A program made the position numbers and the translations under genes. Under the pieces are notes generated by a model. It was not told where the DNA came from, searched no databases, and was given only the letters and a program-made list of their open reading frames with translations. DNA of 64,000 bases from Gemmatimonadota bacterium. Lineage in GTDB: Bacteria > Gemmatimonadota > Gemmatimonadetes > Longimicrobiales > Gaopeijiaceae. Within the stretch, counting starts at the first letter, position 1. Every line of letters starts with the position of its first letter. Below are positions 38,551 to 47,263 of this stretch, piece after piece. Location: assembly GCA_029262115.1 (NCBI GenBank), contig JAJCZZ010000021.1:18515-82514 (forward strand), given 5' to 3'.

Positions 38551-40574
38551 CCGTCGTAGCGATCGTCCAAGCGAGGATGGAATCGTCCAGATTCCCGGGG
38601 AAGGTACTTCACGAGGTCGGGGGCCGGCCGTTGATCGCGATCCTTCTGGAGCGCCTCCAGCGTGCTGCCAGCGTGGACGCCATCGTGGTCGCGACCCCGG
38701 CAACGCCGGCCAATCGGGAGTTGGGCGCCAGGACGAAGGCCGTGGGGCACCGGGTCTACCGCGGAAGCGAGGATGACGTGCTTGACCGCTACTATCGAGC
38801 GGCGGTCAAGGTGGGCGCGGACACAGTTGTGCGAATCACCGGAGACTGTCCCCTTGTCGACCCGGAGGTCGTTGACGCGGTTGTGGCCCGCTTCTTCGAC
38901 TCGGGGGCGGACTACGCGTCCAACACCATCCCGCCTACCTTTCCCGACGGGCTCGACACCGAAGTGTTCACCTTTAACGCCCTTGAGCGATCGTGGCGGG
39001 AAGCGACCGATCCGGTCCACCGCGAGCACGTGACGCTGTACATGAAGGAGTCGGGCGCGTTCAGTCTCGAGAATGTGAGGCACGAAATCGATTGGTCAGC
39101 GGAGCGGTGGACCGTGGATCAACCCGAAGACCTCGAGGTGATTCGACGGGTGATCGAGCACTTCGCGCCGGACACCGACTTTTCCTGGCGATGCATCTTG
39201 GACCTGCGGGTCCGTCATCCGGACTGGTTCACATTCAACGATCACTTAGCACGGGACGAAGGCCTTCATATGAGTCAGGGACAGAAGCTCTGGAGGCGGG
39301 CGAAAGCCGTTATACCTGGCGGGAACATGCTGCTGTCCAAGCGCGCGGAAATGTTCCTACCGGACCAATGGCCGGCCTACTACAACCGGGCCGCAGGATG
39401 CACCGTGTGGGATCTAGACGAACGCCCCTTCGTCGACATGAGTCTCATGGGCATCGGCACCAACACCCTGGGTTACGCGCACCCGGAGGTCGACGAAGCT
39501 GCCCAACGTGCAATATCACTGGGCAACATGTCCACATTGAACTGCCCCGAGGAAGTGCGGCTCGCCGAGCGTTTGGTTGAGTTGCACCCCTGGAGCGATA
39601 TGGTGCGGCTGGCCCGGACCGGCGGGGAGGCCAACGCCATCGCTATCCGCATCGGGAGAGCCGCGTCCGGACGCGACAAGGTCGCGTTCTGTGGATATCA
39701 CGGCTGGCACGACTGGTATCTTTCTGCCAACCTCGGCGACTCGGCCAACCTCGCCGGGCACCTTCTTCCCGGGCTCGATCCGCTGGGCGTGCCCTCGGCG
39801 CTTCGGGGGACGGCTATCCCGTTCTCTTACAACAACTTTGACCAGCTGAAGAAGATCGTCGAGGCCGGTGATGTGGGGGTTATCAAGATGGAGGTTTCGC
39901 GGAATATCGAGCCAGAACCCGGCTTCCTTAAGGAGGTCCGCGCGCTCGCCAGTAGGCACAAAATCGTGCTCGTCTTCGACGAGTGCTCATCCGGCTTCAG
40001 ACAGAGTTTCGGCGGCCTGCACAAGGCCTACGGCGTCGAGCCGGACCTTGCGGTGTTCGGCAAGACGCTGGGGAACGGATATGCCATCACAGCCGTAATC
40101 GGTACCCGTGCCGTCATGGACTCCGTCCAGGATACATTCATCAGCAGCACGTTTTGGACGGAGAGAATCGGACCCTCGGCGGCGCTCGCCACCCTTGCCG
40201 TCATGAAGCGCGAGAGGTCCTGGGAGGTCATCACCGAAATCGGCCGGAGGGTGGGACATCGTTGGTCGGAGTTGGCTACCCGGCACGGCCTCACACTCAC
40301 CCTCAGCGGACTTCCAGCCATGCTTAGCTTCGCGATCCGATCCGAACGCATGCGGGAGTATCGGACGCTGATCACCCAGGAGATGCTAAAGGCGGGGTAT
40401 CTCGCGACCAACACTCTATACGCCTGCACCCAGCACAGCGACTCCGTCGTCGATAGGTACTTCGACGCCCTCGATCCGATTTTTTCCACCATCAAGGAGT
40501 GCGAGGATGGACTCGACGTGACGACGCTCCTCGAGGGTCCGCTCTGTCACGTCGGATTCCGGCGGCTCAATTGA
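38547..40574 (+). CDS. Fusion of SpsF/PseF-type cytidylyltransferase and class III aminotransferase
   Basis: 675 residues. Residues about 1-235 form a nucleotidyltransferase: VAIVQARMESSRFPGKVLHE, GSEDDVLDRYYRAAVKVGAD and VRITGDCPLVDPEVV. Residues about 245-675 are a glutamate-1-semialdehyde-aminotransferase-like domain: KAVIPGGNMLLSKRAEMF, NTLGYAHPEVDEAAQRA, RTGGEANAIAIRIGRAA, GYHGWHDWYL, LVFDECSSGFRQSFGG and the PLP lysine in AVFGKTLGNGYAITAVIGTR. Both halves are complete. I prefer TTG 38547, whose TTGA overlaps the previous stop after GGAAGAG; GTG 38535 is possible. It likely activates and aminates intermediates of one nonulosonic acid. The order of reactions is unknown. Confidence 0.87.
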
Positions 40575-41488
40575 AGAACTCGACCGATACGCCCCGTACC
40601 GACCGCGTCTTGGTCACCGGGGCAACTGGATTGGTCGGGTGTACACTCGTCCCCCATTTGCGTCGCGCCGGATACGACGTGGTCGCCAGCGGCCGTTCCG
40701 GGGCAGACGTCTCGATCGATCTGACGCTCCGCGTTCCGACCCTCCGTGCGCTCGACGAGGTCCGACCCGACGTCGTGGTCAACCTTGCTGCGAACACGAG
40801 TGTGGATGGATGCGAACGCGAACCGCATCAGGCCTTTATGGGGAACGTCCACGTCGTGGAGAATATCGCGGAGTGGATTCGGAGCCGCGCGCCGGCCACA
40901 CACCTCATCCAGATTTCGACCGACCAGGTCTACGACGGGCCGGGGCCGCATCCCGAAGGGACGGTGTGCATCGTAAACACATACGCATTCTCCAAGTATG
41001 CTGGAGAACTCGCCGCCGCAAACGTGGACGCAACCATCCTTCGGACAAACCTGTTCGGCCGGAGCCGGTGCGCACATCGGACCACCATCAGCGACTGGAT
41101 CGCCCGGTCGATCAGCGCGGGTGACTCGATCACGGTCTTTGAGGATGTCCTCTTCAGTCCGGTGAGCCTGGAGGGGTTGGCGCAGGCGATCACGCTGGCG
41201 GTCGAGCGCAGGACTCCCGGCCTGTTCAACGTCGGAGCGAGGGAGGGCATGAGCAAGGCGGAGTTCGCGTTCGCCCTCGCAGCGACCCTGGAATTATCGA
41301 CGGAAGGCATACGTGTCGGCACAACGCAGGACGTTTCCCTGGTCGCGCGCCGTCCGTCGGACATGCGCATGGATTGTGCACGATTTGAAGAGGCCTTTGG
41401 CGTTCGAATGCCAGCTCTCCGCGACGAGATTGAAGCGGTCGTGGAGGAGTACGTCGAGCACTCCATTCCACGGGCCCCGGGCACCTGA
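40571..41488 (+). CDS. RmlD-like NAD-dependent sugar reductase (SDR)
   Basis: 305 residues. RVLVTGATGLVGCTLVPHL binds the cofactor; VVVNLAANTSVDGCEREPHQ, THLIQISTDQVYDGPGPHPE and TYAFSKYAGELAA are close to dTDP-4-dehydrorhamnose reductase (RmlD), including the Tyr and Lys pair. The start is TTG 40571, overlapping the preceding stop (TTGA). The frame is open further upstream, but that is inside the aminotransferase. It likely reduces a 4-keto sugar; as RmlA and RmlB are absent here, rhamnose itself is not indicated. Confidence 0.84.
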   Translation: MKNSTDTPRTDRVLVTGATGLVGCTLVPHLRRAGYDVVASGRSGADVSIDLTLRVPTLRALDEVRPDVVVNLAANTSVDGCEREPHQAFMGNVHVVENIAEWIRSRAPATHLIQISTDQVYDGPGPHPEGTVCIVNTYAFSKYAGELAAANVDATILRTNLFGRSRCAHRTTISDWIARSISAGDSITVFEDVLFSPVSLEGLAQAITLAVERRTPGLFNVGAREGMSKAEFAFALAATLELSTEGIRVGTTQDVSLVARRPSDMRMDCARFEEAFGVRMPALRDEIEAVVEEYVEHSIPRAPGT

Positions 41489-41508
41489 GGCACGGAGCAC
41501 CAACGCCG

Positions 41509-42243
41509 ATGAAGATCGTAGCCACAATCGAAGCACGAATGACGTCCACGAGGTTTCCAGGAAAGGTCATGGCCGAGTCGTACGGCCGGCCGATGCTCGG
41601 ATATCTCATCCGTCGACTGGAGGCCGTCCCCTCCCTGCATGGGATCGTGGTGGCGACCACCACCAACGCCGACGACGACGTGATTCAGGCCTTTGCCGAG
41701 AAGGTGGGGGTGTTGTGCTTTCGCGGAAGTGAGAGTGATGTGATGGGGCGAGTCCTGGGCGCCGCGACCGCCCACGACGCAGATGTTATAGTCGAAATCA
41801 CGGGCGACTGCCCGATCATCGACCCCGACATCGTTGAACAGGTCGTTCGAATCTTCCTTGCCAACGACGCGGCTTATGTGGGAAACGCGCATCGACGCAG
41901 CTATCCCGACGGAATGGATACTCAGGTGTTCGCGCGCCAGACACTCGCGACCTCCGCGTCGATAACGACCCGACCCCTGGACCGCGAGCACGTCACGCTC
42001 CACATCCGGGACAACCCGGAGCTGTTTCCGCCGATTCACCTAGTCGCGCCTCCTTCTCTGCACTGGCCAGATCTCGGCCTGACGCTCGACGAGCGGCAAG
42101 ATTTCGAATTGCTCGACCGAATCATCGGGCACTTTGGCCCGGCCACTCCACTCTTCGGGTGCCTCGATGTGGTGCGTCTTCTCCGGCGGAATCCGGACTG
42201 GGTGTCGCTGAACGCAGACGTGCATCGAAAAGGCGACACATGA
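41509..42243 (+). CDS. SpsF/PseF-like CMP-sugar cytidylyltransferase
   Basis: 244 residues of the cytidylyltransferase family (PF02348): IVATIEARMTSTRFPGKVMA, GSESDVMGRVLGAATAHDAD, VEITGDCPIIDPDIVEQVVR. It closely parallels the N-terminal half of the fusion at 38547, so the cluster holds two related copies. It should transfer CMP to an acidic sugar, or, as in SpsF relatives, act in an uncharacterised activation step. ATG 41509 has GGAG about 14 bases upstream, rather far. Confidence 0.85.
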   Translation: MKIVATIEARMTSTRFPGKVMAESYGRPMLGYLIRRLEAVPSLHGIVVATTTNADDDVIQAFAEKVGVLCFRGSESDVMGRVLGAATAHDADVIVEITGDCPIIDPDIVEQVVRIFLANDAAYVGNAHRRSYPDGMDTQVFARQTLATSASITTRPLDREHVTLHIRDNPELFPPIHLVAPPSLHWPDLGLTLDERQDFELLDRIIGHFGPATPLFGCLDVVRLLRRNPDWVSLNADVHRKGDT

Positions 42244-43205
42244 GATGGCGGGCCATCGTGGCCGGGCTAGGCCAAATCGGGATGGGGTACGATCTGGGTG
42301 CGCCGGCCTACGGTCCGATCACCACGCACGCCCGAGCCCTGTCGGCGCACTCCGCCTTCGACCTCGTCGGGGCGGTGGACCCGGATGCGAACCGCCGGGG
42401 CGCGTTCGAACAACACTACGGAGCGAAGGCGTATGCCGAACTGCCGGACGCCCTCGCGACGCATACGCCGGATGTCGTCGTGGTCGCCGGTCCGACGCCG
42501 CTCCACGGGCCACTCATGGCACAGGTTCTCGATCACTCCGCGCCTCGGGCCGTGATCTGTGAGAAACCACTCTCGCAGGATTTAGAAGAGGCGCGGGGGA
42601 TGGTCGAGGCATGCGAGCTGGCAGGTGTCAGCCTGTTCGTGAACTACATGCGGCGCTCGGATCCCGCCGTCATCGAGTGCAAAGGGCGGTTGGATAACGG
42701 CGCGATCGAGGCGCCTGTCAAGGGAGTTCTATGGTACTCGAAGGGCCTCTTCCACAATGGCTCGCACTTCGTGAACCTGCTTGAGTACTGGTTGGGTCGG
42801 GTTAGGGGTTCCGACCTATTGAACCGTGGCCGGCTGTGGGACGACCACGACCCTGAGCCCGACCTCCGCGTGACGTTTGACCGTGGCGTCGTCGTCTTTC
42901 TCGCCGCCCGTGAAGAAGCGTTCTCCCACTATACCGTCGAATTGATTGCTGAGAACGGACGGTTGCGATACGACCGCGGCGGCGAACTGGTTGTCTGGCA
43001 ACCGGCCGAGCCCGACCGGGACTTCGAGGGATATACGGTTCTCTCGACCGGGGGCGAACGGATCCGGTCGGCCCTAGCGCGCTATCAGTGGTCTGTAACC
43101 AACGAGCTCGCCAAGTCCCTTGCCGGAGAGCCGTTCCATCTCTGTTCGGGCCGGGAGGCCTTGGGTACGTTGGAGTCCATTCACACGATGCTGGAAGGCA
43201 TATGA
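42240..43205 (+). CDS. Gfo/Idh/MocA-family NAD-dependent sugar oxidoreductase
   Basis: 321 residues. AIVAGLGQIGMGYDLG is the Rossmann motif, VVVVAGPTPLHGPLMAQVLD and AVICEKPLSQDLEEARGMVE include the diagnostic EKP, and LFHNGSHFVNLLEYWLG holds the catalytic histidine region (NGSHFVN). Such enzymes oxidise or reduce C3 or another hydroxyl of nucleotide sugars, often supplying a ketone for a DegT aminotransferase. The next gene is exactly such an aminotransferase (4-base overlap, ATGA), so the two probably act in sequence. Confidence 0.88.
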   Translation: MRWRAIVAGLGQIGMGYDLGAPAYGPITTHARALSAHSAFDLVGAVDPDANRRGAFEQHYGAKAYAELPDALATHTPDVVVVAGPTPLHGPLMAQVLDHSAPRAVICEKPLSQDLEEARGMVEACELAGVSLFVNYMRRSDPAVIECKGRLDNGAIEAPVKGVLWYSKGLFHNGSHFVNLLEYWLGRVRGSDLLNRGRLWDDHDPEPDLRVTFDRGVVVFLAAREEAFSHYTVELIAENGRLRYDRGGELVVWQPAEPDRDFEGYTVLSTGGERIRSALARYQWSVTNELAKSLAGEPFHLCSGREALGTLESIHTMLEGI

Positions 43206-44473
43206 CTTCATTGGCGATTCACGGCGGTCCGAAGGCGGTGACCCGGACGTTCAAGCGGGCCAACCCGATCGGGAAGGAAGAGGTCGAGGCCGCGACGCAG
43301 GTCATACAGAGCGGGACGCTTTCACAGTTCCTGGGCTCTTGGGGACCAGATTTCTACGGGGGGCCCAAGGTGCAGGAGTTCGAGCGCGCGTGCGAATCGT
43401 ACTTCGGCGTGCGTCACGCGGTCAGCGTGAACTCATGGACTTCCGGGCTCATCGCGGCCGTGGGCGCCCTGGGCATCGAACCCGGTGACGAGGTGATTGT
43501 TACCCCCTGGACGATGTGCGCGAGCGCGACCGCGATTCTTCACTGGAACGCGATTCCTGTCTTTGCCGATATCGAGCCGGACACGTTTTGCATAGACCCG
43601 GCTTCCGTGGAGGCGAACATTTCGTCTCGAACTCGTGCCATCATGTCGGTCGATATCTTTGGGCAGTCAGCGGATATGGACGCGTTACGCCGCATCGCGG
43701 AGCGTCACGACCTGAAGATCATCTCTGACTCGGCTCAGGCACCAAGTGCTCGGTATCATGGCCGCCCGGCCGGCACGCTGGCCCACATCGGTGGGTTCAG
43801 CCTCAACTATCACAAACACATCCACACCGGTGAGGGTGGCATTCTGGTCACGAATGACGACCATTTGGCCGATCGGATGCATCTCATCCGAAATCACGCC
43901 GAGGCGGTGGTCGGAGCGAAGGGCGTTACCGATCTCAGCAATATGGTCGGATACAATTTCCGGCTGGGAGAGATCGAAGCGGCCATGGGAATCGAGCAAC
44001 TCAAGAAGCTCGCGGGAATCGTGGCGTGCCGGCGAGAAAGCGCACGCCGCCTGACCGAGGGCCTCGAAGGTCTTCGGGGCCTGCGCACCCCGGTCGTCCG
44101 CTCCAGATGTGACCACGTCTTCTACATGTATCCGATGGTAGTGGACACCGCTGTCGTCGGGGTCGGCCGGGGCCGTATCATTGAGGCCCTCGAAGCGGAA
44201 GGGGTGGTGGGCCTGACCGCCGGCTACGTACTGACCCATCTGTTGCCGATGTACCAGGAGCGGATCGCATTCGGTTCCCGCGGCTTTCCGTGGACATCGG
44301 ACTTATGCACCCGAGACGCCAAGTACGACCGGGGCATCTGCCCAGTCGCCGAGGAACTGCACGAGTCAAGCTATCTGGGATACGAGATCTGCCTTCACGA
44401 GTTGGACTCGGACGACTGCGCGGAATTGGTTGCCGCCTTCCGCAAGGTCTGGGCGCATCTCGACGCGCTCTGA
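43202..44473 (+). CDS. DegT/DnrJ/EryC1-family aminotransferase
   Basis: 423 residues. AVSVNSWTSGLIAAVGALGI forms the cofactor phosphate site, EVIVTPWTMCASATAILHWN and IISDSAQAPSARYHGRPAG follow, and the PLP lysine is in FSLNYHKHIHTGEGG. That lysine context, NYHKHI rather than SFFPTKN, marks a different subfamily from the enzyme at 17052. The start is ATG 43202 overlapping the Gfo/Idh/MocA stop. It probably aminates the ketosugar made by that enzyme. Slightly longer than usual for the family. It could be the functional PseC equivalent. Confidence 0.87.
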   Translation: MTSLAIHGGPKAVTRTFKRANPIGKEEVEAATQVIQSGTLSQFLGSWGPDFYGGPKVQEFERACESYFGVRHAVSVNSWTSGLIAAVGALGIEPGDEVIVTPWTMCASATAILHWNAIPVFADIEPDTFCIDPASVEANISSRTRAIMSVDIFGQSADMDALRRIAERHDLKIISDSAQAPSARYHGRPAGTLAHIGGFSLNYHKHIHTGEGGILVTNDDHLADRMHLIRNHAEAVVGAKGVTDLSNMVGYNFRLGEIEAAMGIEQLKKLAGIVACRRESARRLTEGLEGLRGLRTPVVRSRCDHVFYMYPMVVDTAVVGVGRGRIIEALEAEGVVGLTAGYVLTHLLPMYQERIAFGSRGFPWTSDLCTRDAKYDRGICPVAEELHESSYLGYEICLHELDSDDCAELVAAFRKVWAHLDAL

Positions 44474-44484
44474 TGCCACCCTGA
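44473..44484 (+). other. Three-codon minicistron between two stop-start overlaps
   Basis: The aminotransferase ends TGATG, where a new ATG starts the reading M-P-P-stop, whose TGA in turn overlaps the ATG of the next gene (again TGATG). This could pass terminating ribosomes across the 10-base gap. It may equally be chance. Confidence 0.3.
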
Positions 44485-45389
44485 TGTCGTTTTTCAATGA
44501 TCAGCTCTCGACCGCTAGTGGATGGATCGGGGTTGTCTGCCATGACGCCGGTGGAGCCGAGGTCGTAAGCAGCCTGGTACGCCGTCGGACGGGCACCTTC
44601 CGGTTCGCCCTTGACGGGCCGGCGGAGTCCATCTTCGAACGCAAGATGGGACGGGTCGAGTCAGTCCCCTTGGCTCGGGCCGTGATGGGCGCCTCCGGCA
44701 TCATCTGCGGAACGAGTTGGCAATCAGATCTGGAGGTCGAGGCGATTTGTCTTGCCCGGGACGCAGGTGTTCGCTCCATCGCGTTCCTGGATCACTGGAC
44801 GAACTACGCGGAGCGTTTCGATCGGAATGGGGCGACCTCACTCCCGGACGAAATCTGGGTTGGAGACGAGATCGCCCAAACCCTGGCGGGAGCCGCTTTC
44901 CCACGAGCGGACATCAAACTTCGGTCCAATCCCTATCTTGAGGATGTTCTGGTCGACCTGGCGACCGAGGAAGTCGCTCTACGCCGAGAAGGTGAGGGCC
45001 TCCGTGTGCTCTATGTATGCGAGCCGGTCGCCGAACACGCCTTGCGATCTCATGGGGATCCCAGATTCTTCGGCTATGTGGAGGAAGATGCGCTCCGTTT
45101 TTTTATGGAGCGCCTGGACGCGCTGGGAGGACCCGTAGACCGAATCGTCGTACGACGCCACCCTTCCGAGTCGGAGAAAAAGTGGGCTTGGGCTCGGGAA
45201 CTCTCCCCGGCCATCCGGCTCGGAGGCGCCTCTCCGTTGACCCGCGAGATTGCCGAAGCGGACGTGGTGGTGGGGTGCGAGTCGATGGCCTTGGTCGTCG
45301 CACTGATGGCGGGAAAGCGGGTTTTAAGTTGTATTCCGCCAGGCGGCCGCGCTTGTGGCCTTCCCCACCCCGGCATCGAACATCTGTAG
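44484..45389 (+). CDS. Unknown GT-B-like protein of nonulosonate clusters
   Basis: 301 residues, not assigned to a family with certainty. The N-terminus IGVVCHDAGGAEVVSSLVRR and SGIICGTSWQSDLEVEAICL look like a first Rossmann-like half. SIAFLDHWTNYAERFDRNGA is distinctive. The second half has RIVVRRHPSESEKKWAW and EIAEADVVVGCESMALVVAL, resembling the C-terminal donor side of GT-B folds such as glycosyltransferases and the UDP-sugar hydrolase PseG. There is no signal peptide. A PseG-like hydrolase missing from the rest of the cluster, or a transferase, are both possible. The stop lies 47 bases before the amidotransferase start. Confidence 0.7.
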   Translation: MSFFNDQLSTASGWIGVVCHDAGGAEVVSSLVRRRTGTFRFALDGPAESIFERKMGRVESVPLARAVMGASGIICGTSWQSDLEVEAICLARDAGVRSIAFLDHWTNYAERFDRNGATSLPDEIWVGDEIAQTLAGAAFPRADIKLRSNPYLEDVLVDLATEEVALRREGEGLRVLYVCEPVAEHALRSHGDPRFFGYVEEDALRFFMERLDALGGPVDRIVVRRHPSESEKKWAWARELSPAIRLGGASPLTREIAEADVVVGCESMALVVALMAGKRVLSCIPPGGRACGLPHPGIEHL

Positions 45390-45436
45390 GCGGGCTAACC
45401 CGGCTTTCCTGTAAGCTCACTCCTTGCGACTCCACG

Positions 45437-47263
45437 ATGAATCTTCCCATTCACCCGACTCCGTCCATCCATCCGGATCGCTCCTTCTCCTACGACGTGG
45501 TCCTGTCGCTCAACGCATCCAGGCGGCTGCGCGAGTGTCTTCCGGCCATCGAGGGGAGCCTTTCGGAGTCAAAGGTGCTGGCGGTCACGCTTAACCACCG
45601 CCTGTACACGCTCTACCAGAAGAACCTGATCAAAGGCTCCCTGGAGGCTCACGGCTTCGACCACCTCCACTTCTCGACGCGGCCCTCCACAGCTAGAATG
45701 ATCGCCGAATCGGAAGCGTTGGACGCCGAGCGGTACAAGGATCTGGCCGAAGTCGTGTTCGTCCTTCAGATCATGGCCCGCCATCATATACGGACCGGAA
45801 TCGTGGAAGGTCTGTACCTCTCGACCGAGGGGAGTGACGCGGTCGGCGTGCAGGACATCGCCCCTCAGCTACTGACGTTTTTGGACGATATCGAGGGTGC
45901 GTTCCCGTCCGTCAACGCGTATAAGCAATTCCCGTGGCTGATGTCGGTGCGTGACGTTCTTCCCCTCCTTACGAGCGCCACGCTGACCCTCGTGGAGACC
46001 TTTCCTCGCGACCCACTACCGGCCGGGTACACGTATGACGATGAGCAGATCAGTCCCCTGGAAAAGGACCTGTTCTGGGTAGGATTCGACCCGTCCTTCA
46101 AGGATGTTCCGGCGGACCGTCCCTACCCTCCCAATCAGTGGAGCGAACGCGCGGAGGGGTCCCAGACGGGCGAGCCGCTGTTCGGCGAACACCTCCGATA
46201 CTGTATCCGATGCTGCCTCCCGGAAACCATGGAGGGAATCTCCTTCGACGAGATGGGGGTCTGCACTCTGTGCAGATCGTCTGAAGAGAAAATGCACATA
46301 AGCTGGGAGGAGCGCCGAAAGAAACTCGACTCAATCGTGGATTCGTTCCGGTCGGACGACTTCTACGACTGTATGCTCCCCATGAGCGGAGGGAAGGACA
46401 GCACCTTTCAGGCTCATCTCCTGAAGCATGTGCTCGACGTGACACCACTGTCGGTCACTCACGGTCAGAACTGGCTCTCGGTTCCCGGGCGGTACAACCT
46501 CGAGAACTGCCTGCAGCAGTTCGATTTTGACCATGTGATGTTCAACATGAACCGCCGAGTCATCAATCGAGTGGCGCGAAAGTCCCTCCGGGCCATCGGT
46601 GACGCGTGCTGGCACTGCCACATAGGCGCGGGGACCTTTCCCCTTCAGGTAGCCCTCGCGTGGAACGTGAGGATGATGTGCTGGGGCGAGTCGATCGCGG
46701 AAGCGGACGGCCGGAGTAGCTACAGTCAGCAGGAGGAGGCGTCGCTGTATTATTTCCTTGAGGTCTCCGCCCGGGTAACGGCGGAGGAGATGGTCGGGGA
46801 CGATGTGTCCAGCGACGACATATCACCCTGGATGTACCCCTCCTCCGAGCGGCTCGACTCGAGCGGGATCCGTTTTATCCATCTCGGTGACTACTTCTTC
46901 TGGGACGAAGAGCGGCAGGTCGAGTTCATCAAGCGGAACTACGAGTGGATGGACGCCCCCGTGGAGAACACCTATAAACATTACAAGAGCGTCGAGTGCG
47001 TGATGGCCGGAGTCCACGACTATGCGAACTTCATCAAACGAGGCATCGGCAGGGCCACCATTCACGCCTCCGACGATGTGCGGCGGGGGCTGTTGACGCG
47101 AGAAGAGGGATTCGAGTTGGCGAAGACGCACGACGTAAAGCGACCCCACGCCTTGGACTTCTACCTGGAGTTGACGGGCCTGTCCGAGGACGAGTTCGAA
47201 GATACCCTCGCGAGGGAAGCTCGCGCACGGAGCGAGTTCGCGCGCAAGATGGATGACGTATGA
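45437..47263 (+). CDS. N-acetyl sugar amidotransferase (PseA/WbpG family) with long N-terminal extension
   Basis: 608 residues, against about 380 for WbpG or PseA. Residues about 250-608 are the amidotransferase: zinc cysteines in CIRCCLPETMEG and GVCTLC (Cys256, 259, 276, 279), the ATP pyrophosphatase loop SGGKDS at 317-322, and WHCHIGAGTFPLQVALAWNV. Such enzymes convert an N-acetyl to an acetamidino group using ammonia. Residues 1-250 are an additional domain without recognised motif. The frame extends upstream of 45437, but only as the shadow of the previous gene. The classical ammonia donors HisH and HisF are absent from the window. Instead, an amidase gene follows with a 4-base overlap. 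Confidence 0.88.
   Translation: MNLPIHPTPSIHPDRSFSYDVVLSLNASRRLRECLPAIEGSLSESKVLAVTLNHRLYTLYQKNLIKGSLEAHGFDHLHFSTRPSTARMIAESEALDAERYKDLAEVVFVLQIMARHHIRTGIVEGLYLSTEGSDAVGVQDIAPQLLTFLDDIEGAFPSVNAYKQFPWLMSVRDVLPLLTSATLTLVETFPRDPLPAGYTYDDEQISPLEKDLFWVGFDPSFKDVPADRPYPPNQWSERAEGSQTGEPLFGEHLRYCIRCCLPETMEGISFDEMGVCTLCRSSEEKMHISWEERRKKLDSIVDSFRSDDFYDCMLPMSGGKDSTFQAHLLKHVLDVTPLSVTHGQNWLSVPGRYNLENCLQQFDFDHVMFNMNRRVINRVARKSLRAIGDACWHCHIGAGTFPLQVALAWNVRMMCWGESIAEADGRSSYSQQEEASLYYFLEVSARVTAEEMVGDDVSSDDISPWMYPSSERLDSSGIRFIHLGDYFFWDEERQVEFIKRNYEWMDAPVENTYKHYKSVECVMAGVHDYANFIKRGIGRATIHASDDVRRGLLTREEGFELAKTHDVKRPHALDFYLELTGLSEDEFEDTLAREARARSEFARKMDDV

Noticed and set aside
45017..45436. N-terminal extension of the amidotransferase frame
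   Set aside because: This part is the out-of-frame reading of the preceding gene; arginine-rich with no family similarity. ATG 45437 is the sensible start.
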